Assembly: GCF_004664715.2 (NCBI RefSeq)
Contig: NC_051068.1
Location: 15,069,798-15,133,797 of the forward strand
DNA: 64,000 bases
DNA from: Peromyscus leucopus
Taxonomy: Eukaryota; Chordata; Mammalia; Rodentia; Cricetidae
Reading direction: 5' to 3'
Shown: positions 55,246 to 64,000 of the stretch, one piece after another
Numbering within the stretch: position 1 is the first letter of the stretch
How the letters are laid out: every line of letters begins with the position of its first letter
Program-made: the position numbers and the translations under genes
The notes under the pieces: model-generated
Told to the model about the DNA's origin: nothing
Seen by the model: only the letters and a program-made list of their open reading frames with translations
Databases searched by the model: none

Positions 55246-56534
55246 GACTTTCAGCATATTTATATCCACTTGGCAAAAGTATTTGCACATTTCTCCCCAA
55301 ACCCTAGGAATGTTAGCATGGTAGCTCTTTCCCTCATTAGATAGATGGGCGGGGAAAACCCAGTCCAAAGAGGTCGTCCAAATGGAACACGTAGCACAGA
55401 GTGATTGCGGGACTTTTCTTGTGCCTCTGCTCTGCTGCGCTTCCCTGCAGACTGGTCTTTAACAGTGTACAGGAAACTCTGACATGGAGTTGTTACCCTT
55501 AGCAAGTGTGATGGGTGTGGAGTGATGCAGGGCACGAGAAACGACAAGAATTTCAGAGAGAAAGGCAGCTGTGGGGGAAAGGCTGAACGAAGCTCAAGAC
55601 ACTTCCTGGGTTTCAGAATGCTCTCCCACCCCCGCCCCCAAATCAAAGAAATGATTACTGAGAAATGGCATCACTCTGCGTGGACCGGGACTTTAAAAGG
55701 AACATACCTCAAAGGAGACTGGGAACTCTGAAAAATGACATTCTGATCATGTATTCATGAAATAATCTCCATGTGAATAAAAGGGCTACATCTGAGCTGC
55801 TTTGGTGACTGCCGAGGGCCCTCTGGTAAGCTCCTCTTCAAAACTCATGGGTCGATGGAGGCAGGAAGGCATAATGATGGATGCCACCATGAGCCCTGAG
55901 GGGTGGGGACTGGATTCCATAGGCTGCACAGCCATGCGGAACATGGCTTGGACCGCTCCTTGCTTGTGAGGCTGTGACTGGGCCTTCTCTCCCAGTTTCC
56001 ACTGACAGCTTGACAAACACTAACCATCCGTTAAGAAAGAGAGCTACACCAGAGCGTGCCCAGAGGAGAGCAGCTCATGGAGCCGGAAAGGGACCCGTGG
56101 GGAAGGGGACACGTGACATACGTGCTCCTGGTCTCAGAAGCGGAGGCCAGGAGGACCTGACTGATGACAGAGGGCAGTCGCTTGCTCTTGTTCTCTTCCC
56201 AGAAGTCCTTTCTGTTTGCTGTGAGTTAACTAATAATGATAATTATTTTTCCAACCAAAGGGCAGAACAAATAATGTGAAGAAGACACAGATAAAAGAGT
56301 GAAGAAGGATCACAGCTGCTAGGCAGAAGACATCAGCGTTCAGAAGAACCTCATTCTAGAGCACCCAGGCCCCTTAGTGACACCATTGAAGGACAGACCA
56401 GTCTCCCTGCTCTTAGGACCACAGAAAATAATGAGAATCCTGTGCACTGAAAAGCAAACACGCCTAGCTTTCAGAAAGCCGAAAGGTAACTCATCAGTCT
56501 AAGTGAACATGTTGACTTTGCTTCCTTTGATTTG
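55246..56534. other. Unassigned sequence
   Basis: About 1.3 kb with no repeat or gene recognised. Frames of 60-128 codons on both strands have no domain signals. Confidence 0.45.
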
Positions 56535-56796
56535 TGTATGCGTTCTTTAAGTACATATATGTGCATGGCATGTATGAGGTTCTAGGTACACATGTGAGTA
56601 TGTGCATATATGATTCTGCTATACATGTATGCATGTGTGCATGTGGTCTATCTTTAGGTACAGTACTAGTTGTTTGCGTGCATTGTTTGCCAGGTACATG
56701 CATTGTGTGTGGTTGTGTGTGTGTGTGTGTTGTGTGTGTTATGTGTGTGTGTGGTGTGTGTTTGTGTGTGTGTGTGTGGTCTGTGTGTGAATGTGG
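56535..56796 (+). repeat. TG-rich microsatellite region
   Basis: Scattered gtatgtgc words become nearly pure tg between 56704 and 56796. It abuts an antisense B4-type SINE and may extend from that SINE's 3' end. Confidence 0.85.
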
Positions 56797-56819
56797 AGCC
56801 AAGGATCTGCAGCAGTATC

Positions 56820-57042
56820 TTTCCCAATGACTCTCTTCCTTACTTCTTGAGGACTGGGTCTCTCACTGAATCTGGAGCTTGCCAGCTGGTTGGCCAATGA
56901 GCTCCAGGGATTGTGGCCTCCTCTCCAGCGCCGGATTCAGACACACACAAGCATGCTGCTTTTTGTTGAGTTCCGGCTTTGACTTGGGTCCTCAGCTTGC
57001 ACAGAGAGTACTTTACTGACTCAGTCATCCTCAGTTCCAGAG
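56820..57042 (-). repeat. B4/RSINE1-type SINE, antisense
   Basis: 'gactgggtctctcactgaat', 'ttggccaatgagctccaggg', 'cttgggtcctcagcttgcac' and 'ctttactgactcagtcatcc' follow antisense B4 order. Diverged. Confidence 0.7.
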
Positions 57043-59178
57043 ATAGTACTTCGAAGGGAGTGTGTGTGAGTCTATTGAGAGAAAACTATGGATACTAAAA
57101 GTCAGTGCTTATTTGAGAGTGTCGAACATGCCACGCCCACTCACACAACAGAACGGGATCAGTACCTGTGATAGAATAGAGCTCCAAAAGATGTCCTCAT
57201 CCCCAGCTCTGCGAAGCTCTGAGTTTGACTCTGTGGCAAGCTGGAGAAAGGTTGTTTATAATGATGATCCAGTGATATTAAAAGCGTCCGTAGTCACAGA
57301 GAGACAGAACAGTAAGTGGGTTTGAAGATGCAAAGAGCAGGAGCCAGGATTAGAGGGAGCCTCCAGAGCTGGAGAGGAAGAAATCTCTCCACCAAGCCCC
57401 CAGGGACACCACAGTCTGATGCTTTCCAGAGAGACCCGTATGACCTCTGACCTCGAAGCTGTAAGATAGTAAGTTTGTGTGATTTATCATAGCAGCAATG
57501 GGAAAGGAAGCCAGAAGGCAGGAGTACCTTGACACCTCAGCTTTGGGAATCTCAGGACGCAGTGGGAAAGTGATGGGCAGGGTTACTTAGATGGGTTGTT
57601 ACCTTGTGGCGACCTCCCTCTGTCGCTCTGACAAAGTTGTCCGCGTCCCAAACTACATGACTTATTAAAATTCATTACTGTGTTTTCATAACACAGGCCA
57701 TTTTACTTTTACAAGATGAGTCAGGACACTAGTTTATTCCCCCCCCACCCCCACCATTTCCCTCCTGTAACAGTTGTCATGGCTGATTTGTGCACCAATC
57801 GGGCTGAGCTGACAACTGGTAAAACCAATCTCCTGTGTCTGTGCAGAGTTTTAGAGGAAACCAGCCTTAGATTCATTAACATGAAGGAAGGCAACCCGTC
57901 TTCACCAGGATGGGCAGATAGTCCACCGAGAGCGAGTCCAGCGGAACAAAGTCACAGAAGGCAAACTTGTTGACTTTTGAGCGGATACACACCATACTCT
58001 CCTTTGAGACTTTGATACTCCCTTTCCGAACAGAAACAGAAGAGGAGTAGATGGAGGGCAGAGGGAGGGAGGGATGGAGGAAGAGGAGAGGGGGACTTTG
58101 GTCAGGATGTAAAAAAAATGAAAACAATTGATTAACACAAAGCCGTTGGCACTCTTGGTTCTTAGGCGTCTGCGCTCTGGGATCCCCCAGCAGCGCTCCA
58201 CCTCCACACAGCCAGCTGTATAGTCTTCAGACTCTGTTATGACGATACCACTGCCCCACTGCTCTCCAGCCTCTGTACCACTGAGTTTTTGTACCTTTGC
58301 AGGTGGCTGAGTGATGCGACCACCTACAAGCACAAGTCTCAGTTTCTAGAATTGTCTGTGTTGTTAGCATTGTTTTTCTGACCAAACCTTTCTGTGAAGT
58401 CAGGCTGGGCTCCAGCTCACACGCTTCCTGCCTCAGCCTGCTAAGCAGCCAAGATTGCATGCATGCACTCCCACTGCTGGATTCTACTGGTCTGTATACC
58501 TTGAGTCCTAACACGGACACAAATTTGGCACTTAGCCTGCCGTAATTGTTGCTTCCAGCGCTTGCTCGGCAGGTAGGCTGCGGCTATGGTTCTCCAGATC
58601 AAAGGTGTCAAGCTGGATGAGAGCTGGGGTGTCACTGGAAACGTAAGTTGGAAGCATCCATCCCCAGACCTGTTCAGTTGCTAGCAACATTCAGTTCCTT
58701 ACAGGCTGCAGGCTCCAGCCCCCAGCTTTAGTCCAAGGCTACATACAGTTCTTTTTCATCTATCTACAATCTCACCCTGGCAGTTTGCCTCTTCAAAAAC
58801 ACCAAGCCAAATGAATTGTGTATGTGTAATCACACCCAACCTGTCACCTCTGCCTTGTTCTTATAACCAGAAGCAAGCCATAGGTCTTGCCAACATTCAG
58901 GCCAAGACAGCCACAGTTCGTAGTCCTGCTGTTATCAGCGAGGCCGATAGGAGAAACTCATCCAGTCATACAGATGTTGTGTGAGTACACTCACAAGCAG
59001 GTAAATAAATGAAGCAATGAAGGCCATGTATGGAGGGAATCCCGATCTTTGCCTTGAGTCAGGAGGAACCACAGGTGCAGATTTGGCCTCTGGGAGTTCC
59101 AGCTGACTCCTGTGTCCCTGCTTCTTTGTGAAGACGCAGACTGCCTGCCTCGCCAGCCTCATCTCATGCCACACTTCT
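57043..59178. other. Unassigned sequence up to assembly gap
   Basis: About 2.1 kb without a recognised gene or clear repeat. A purine-rich stretch lies at 58036-58095. Overlapping minus frames (57902-58635, up to 143 codons) show no domains. Confidence 0.45.
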
Positions 59179-59678
59179 NNNNNNNNNNNNNNNNNNNNNN
59201 NNNNNNNNNNNNNNNNNNNNNNNNNNNNNNNNNNNNNNNNNNNNNNNNNNNNNNNNNNNNNNNNNNNNNNNNNNNNNNNNNNNNNNNNNNNNNNNNNNNN
59301 NNNNNNNNNNNNNNNNNNNNNNNNNNNNNNNNNNNNNNNNNNNNNNNNNNNNNNNNNNNNNNNNNNNNNNNNNNNNNNNNNNNNNNNNNNNNNNNNNNNN
59401 NNNNNNNNNNNNNNNNNNNNNNNNNNNNNNNNNNNNNNNNNNNNNNNNNNNNNNNNNNNNNNNNNNNNNNNNNNNNNNNNNNNNNNNNNNNNNNNNNNNN
59501 NNNNNNNNNNNNNNNNNNNNNNNNNNNNNNNNNNNNNNNNNNNNNNNNNNNNNNNNNNNNNNNNNNNNNNNNNNNNNNNNNNNNNNNNNNNNNNNNNNNN
59601 NNNNNNNNNNNNNNNNNNNNNNNNNNNNNNNNNNNNNNNNNNNNNNNNNNNNNNNNNNNNNNNNNNNNNNNNNNNNNN
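59179..59678. other. Assembly gap of 500 N
   Basis: Exactly 500 n, probably a gap estimate or a fixed-size placeholder. Any feature spanning it, including open frames translated as X, is meaningless. Confidence 0.99.
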
Positions 59679-60936
59679 GCATGCTCATTTTTTTCCTTAC
59701 ATTTACTCTTAAGAGGTTTCAGTAGTTGCTCTAGAGGCTATACAGTAGCTTGCCCTTTTCTGTGGCAGTGTGAATGGAGGCTTTTTCACCTAGAGGGAAC
59801 ACTGAATACAAATAAAATAACTTACAAATGGTTGGTCTGGCACCATGACATTTCCATTGACAGGTGAAGGCCTCCTACCTAATCACCATAAACTTAATGA
59901 CAACCACCAAAAATAGCCGACAATCTAGAGATTCATCTCTTAAACACGTTTTTCCACGGTTATCTTCTTCTGTTCTTAGTTTCATTTCTGAGGTGCTCCG
60001 GGTTAGGCAATCTGACTAGAACGAAAAACCCTCCAACCAGCAATAATCCAGGAAGACATCAAAAACGCCAGACAGAATCAGGCTAATATTTCCTCACCAG
60101 GTGTCTAGCTTCTTAATCTAGTGATAATATCACATTCCAAAGAAAGGCACTGAGACCCTCCCTACCCGCTCTAAGCACTTGCCTCTCCACTAGGATTACC
60201 AGCTTGCCTCAGCAAACATTCTCACCTGCATGGAGCTGGAGCTGGTCTCTAATTGCTAAGAACAGTAGCTCTGGAGAGCAGCTAACAGCCAGAGAAACTT
60301 TTCTTTAGAAGCCAAGACCCAGGGGGAAGTAAGCAGGTTCCATGTGCATATACAAACTGCCTGGGATTTCATTTACATTTCCTGAGCTAGGCCCTTCTTT
60401 GGAACCAGGAAATGAAAAGGCAGGCTTCCCTGAGAGGTACATTCTTAGGGGCTACCTCTTGTAAGTGTCTGCTTGAAAGAGAGCAAAGGCACTTGTAAAA
60501 GATGAAGCCAGAATCCTGGCTGTGGGACTTGACCTTGAACCTTGAGTGGAACCAAAGGTCTCATTTGGTAGAGGGCAGAGAAGGGAGTGGACGCATTGCA
60601 GGCTGTTGGCTCTGAGGTACTGTCCTGTTGATGGACACTGGCTGAGCAGTCACTGAAGATTGTGTCATGGGGAAGGTGGGGGACTGGAAAAACGGTCTGG
60701 CACAATGTGGGCACTGAATTGCTGCTGATAACGCCTAATGTGGCCAACACAAGGGACAGAGCCTGAGTCCCGATGATGTCTTCCTCCAGCCACTGCACTT
60801 GGGTGATTTTAGGGAATTACAAAGCACTAACAATGCCCTGTCTGCTCCCTCCCCCCACCAAGAGCAACAGAAACACAGTTGCTGCGAGGTGAGGCTTGCA
60901 GTCATTCATACGTGAATAATTCTAGTTCTGAAGATG
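59679..60936. other. Unassigned sequence
   Basis: About 1.25 kb with no gene or clear repeat. A 117-codon minus frame (60445-60798) has no domain signal. Confidence 0.5.
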
Positions 60937-61222
60937 GAGAGCCAGGAGGAGATCACTCAAATGGTAAAGGGCTTACTGCATAAACACTGGGTCCTGAGTT
61001 TAGTCCCGAGCACCCACAGGAACAAGAAGAACAAGAAAAAAGCCGTGGTACATGTCAGAGATGAGAATCCTGGAGTTCACTGTCCAGCATGCTAGCCTCA
61101 CTAGTGGGTTCCAAGTCCCGTAAGAGACCTGCTTCAAAGAACAAGGTGGACGGCTCCCAAGGAACAACACCCAAGACTGACTTCTTGCCTCTATATGCTC
61201 ATGCGTGCACATACACACACAC
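60937..61222 (+). repeat. B4/RSINE1-type SINE
   Basis: 'ggagatcactcaaatggtaa', 'agggcttactgcataaacac', 'ctgagtttagtcccgagcac' and the end 'cttgcctctatatgctcatg' follow RSINE1 order in plus orientation, ending with ca repeats. Confidence 0.75.
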
Positions 61223-61779
61223 ATCTACACCGTGATTTTAATGAGATTAGTGTTATTCACACTTTCACATGCAAGTGAGTTCTCTGGGACTAATAGAATA
61301 CAAGTTTCGGTTACATGTGTCAGGATGGGAGTGCTAATGAGCATCTGTAATGAGATGTCTCTGGTTCACAAGGTCACACTCCAAGGAACAGAAGTATTTC
61401 ACCCAATGCGACTCTGGGTGCAACATAATGGCCACATACATGACACTGTGGTCAGATAATTCAGAAATCTACTATGTACAAATAAACCCATCTCCCTCTC
61501 TCGTACTTCCACAAATCCCCTTCTACCTTGGAGAAAATACAGACAGACAGACAACCATTAGAAAGTAGCTGGAGACAAGACTTCACAGATCGGGTTAAAG
61601 AGTAGGAGTGAGTCTTTGAAGTGTTTGCCTAAGGAAGCACATGGTCAGTGTTTGACCAAGAACTTCCACAGTTGCTTGAGCAATCGACCTGGAACCCAGT
61701 GTATTTATTAGGGGATGCTTTAGAATACTACTACTTGATAGCAGTTATTCCAATTGTAAGAAATTCTCCTGCAGATGCC
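61223..61779. other. Unassigned sequence
   Basis: Nothing recognisable apart from a short acag run at 61540-61553. Confidence 0.5.
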
Positions 61780-62055
61780 CATGTGTACACAGGTGTCATG
61801 AACTGTCACTTGCAAAACAAAAACAAGAACGTAGAAACAGAAAGTGTATATCAACAGAGCACTAACTGGATAGTTCCTGGTGTATTCACACTATGAAACA
61901 GTGTGTGCCATTACATGGGACGTAGTAGCTCGGCATGCATTATGTGTGAGAAGTTCTCAGACACCCTCAAATGAAAGTGTAGTTTATACGACATGGGATC
62001 CATTACAGAAAAATGATAGAATCTGTGTTTGTACTATACACCTGTATTTAAATAG
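61780..62055 (+). repeat. Possible ancient L1 3' part
   Basis: 'tatatcaacagagcactaac', 'tggatagttcctggtgtatt' and 'cactatgaaacagtgtgtgc' resemble the ORF2 end of L1M-type elements (the 'counting' region before the 3' UTR). Low similarity. Confidence 0.45.
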
Positions 62056-62059
62056 GGAA

Positions 62060-62228
62060 AAGGGTGGGGATGGGGCCATAACTCAGGTGGTAGTGCTCAC
62101 CTGGCATGGACGAGGCTCTGGGTTTACTCAGGAAGTGGAGGCAGGAGGATTAGAAGTCAAAGTGAACCTTAGCTACTAGATAGTTCAAGGCTAGACCGGA
62201 TTACATAAGCACTGCGGTCTCAAAGAAT
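62060..62228 (+). repeat. ID-B1-type SINE
   Basis: 'gatggggccataactcaggt', 'ggtagtgctcacctggcatg' is an ID-like head, followed by a B1-like half ('gtggaggcaggaggattaga', 'agttcaaggctagacc'). Diverged. Confidence 0.65.
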
Positions 62229-64000
62229 GAAGAAATTAATGTTTAAAGGGTGCTGGATGGATACGTCTCACCTGAGGATGGACAGGGATGAAACTTTCAT
62301 TCCCATACGCTTTGCCTTTAAAATGTTTACAAAGCAAACAAATTTGTGCTTCCTTTATGGAATAGAAAAAAAAAATGAATGCATAAATTGCCACCCTGAA
62401 GCTATGATTACCCAGCAGTGACATGAGTTTTTGCCTTCATTGCCTGTATTATTTTTACCATTTTAATTTCTAAATTTCTAACCGTCCCTCTGGAGAATTT
62501 AAAGTGGAAAGTGCCTTCTCCCTTCAAGCCATGTTTTTGCCCCTCATTTCGTCTTCCCGAGTCCCCCACTAACCTCTCCTCACCCTAGATAAGGCAGGGC
62601 AGCCGCATCTAGCAGTGGGGAATAATTGACAAGATTAAGTAGCAAACGGAAATCAGCAGAGATTGAAAAGCAAACTTTTTCTCTTTACTGCTCTGAGCTC
62701 TGAGAATTTTCGTGCTGCCATCATTTTCTAGAAAGATCCTCTGAAAACAATCCAGGCCCCCCACAGCTGCTCTTGGATCCCAGTATAACCAATTCACTGG
62801 GCACTGAGAGAAAGTTATAAATTGCTTAGAGGCAAGGGTAACAAAAGAGAGCGGGCAGCCTGGCTTTTGTTGGGGTAAATCCCGGCTCCCCAACCTGTTA
62901 AAATGCTTTGAAAGAGGCGACAAAATGATCTGTAAAGGCGAAACAGTGGGTGTCATTTCTTTAAATAATCAAAACCTTTTGATTGAGGGAATACACAAAA
63001 GGCTGAGGAAGGTTAGAAACCTTGGGATGAAAGAAAACTTTCCTTTATCAATTAAAAAACAGTTATGGAAAAGTGGGCACCAGAAGCTTGATTTTTCTCC
63101 AGGAGGAAAGATTTAAATGTTGCTGTCTTCCATTATTTGTTATAATAGTCCATGTGTATTGAGTGAGATCACCTGTAAGAAATCAACTGTCTCTAGTTAA
63201 TTTCAAGTATTCTTTTGCAAATGAAATGTAAAAACAATCGATGCAACAACAGGGATTTTAATTTCTATTCTAGCACGCATTCTTTGACCCAGTGTCTAAG
63301 GAGGGTTCACCAGCACAGACACAGCATCGTGGGTTAACACTGGGCCCCTTTCATCAGAATCCCCAATTATTCTCATGAGTTCTCGTATGAAATGCTGTGG
63401 AGACTGTGACATTTAACCTGTATTGCTTTTGCTGTTTCACGGAGTTCAAAGTCAGTAGGTGAAGGTTCAAAATCAGCACAAAAACAACAGTAGTACCTAG
63501 CTGGCTGGTAACATTTGTAGCTTGTTTTTCCCCAGGAGAAAAATAAAAGCTCTTTCAAGACACTTGTCTTTAATGGTCATGAAACGGGAGTGGCGTGTGG
63601 TACAGCACATGTGTTATAAAATGAGTCGCAGAGTGTGTGCCATCCTGACTTAATCCTGCTCTGTCTAGTAAGCCTCCAAACATACCAAGCATCCATCCGT
63701 GGGGGAGATTGCATTTGCAAGGGAGGCTTAGGATTCCTTGGCCAGTGAAGAAGAGCAGAGTCAGAGCTTCCAACCTTACGTGTGTACTATTTTCACAATG
63801 ATGGCCGCAGCAGTGTGGTCTACCTATCAGCTTGCTACAACAGACAGGGAGCTTGAGCCACTCACTGGAGGCCAAAGACTCCCTGATGGTGAATAAGAGC
63901 CCACTGGCTGCTCCACATTCCAGATAAAGCAATCGAGATAGGTGCAAGCCAGCACAAACCTACAGAGTGATATGCACCCTACACCAGGGGATGCTGATGA
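62229..64000. other. Unassigned, repeat-free right end
   Basis: No repeat family is recognised over 1.77 kb. The 62600-63120 part has few simple repeats and many AT-rich motif-like words (agataa, aaataatcaaaa, ttgattga). Open frames of 60-125 codons are scattered on both strands without domain signals. Confidence 0.45.

Noticed and set aside
59112..59867. 251-codon frame, longest by count
   Set aside because: Most of its codons are N in the assembly gap.

Overview
The window is nuclear DNA from a muroid rodent, most likely a cricetid (hamster, vole or deer mouse group). The evidence is rodent-specific SINEs (B1, B2, B3, B4/ID-B1 types), muroid L1 3' ends, rodent ERVL/MaLR LTRs, and a complete 2.97 kb LTR retrotransposon. 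That element has the size, LTR length and Lys-type primer site of the mys elements described in Peromyscus. I see no credible host protein-coding gene, tRNA, rRNA or CpG island. Every long open frame is either inside a repeat, a simple-sequence artefact, or too short and featureless to support. The window is best read as intergenic or intronic sequence, and its readable content is mobile-element history. All repeat family names are from memory of consensus sequences, not from a database search.

Layout. 1-5 kb: sparse sequence, then the mys-like element (1937-4908) with a perfect 6-bp target duplication. 5-12.5 kb: mostly unassigned, with a 130-bp interstitial telomeric block (7141-7270) framed by a 7-bp direct repeat. 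12.5-21 kb: SINEs, antisense L1 pieces, a lone ERVL-type LTR and a two-LTR non-autonomous ERVL-type element (18819-20816). 21-31 kb: unassigned blocks alternating with sense and antisense L1 3' ends, a MaLR LTR with part of its interior, and a roughly 1 kb lone LTR (28868-29861).

31.3-37.3 kb: one old antisense L1 with recognisable ORF2 reverse transcriptase and ORF1 regions. It was hit later by a B2, a MaLR LTR (5-bp duplication gtcat), a mys-type lone LTR (6-bp duplication actaaa) and, at its far end, an ERV2-type LTR that carries B1 sequence in its U3 (6-bp duplication gatatc). 38-50 kb: a B2 with a 14-bp target duplication, a minisatellite, an AT-rich degenerate array split by a SINE, and more L1 3' ends. 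50-64 kb: a 242-nt pure pyrimidine tract beside a B1, old SINEs, a SINE with an LTR fragment embedded in it, a 500-N assembly gap (59179-59678), and repeat-poor sequence at the right end that may hold conserved regulatory DNA.

No operon, pathway or gene system operates here. The most useful results are the well-bounded insertions, their nesting order, the telomeric insertion, the SINE/LTR chimaeras, and a few repeat-free blocks worth testing for conservation.
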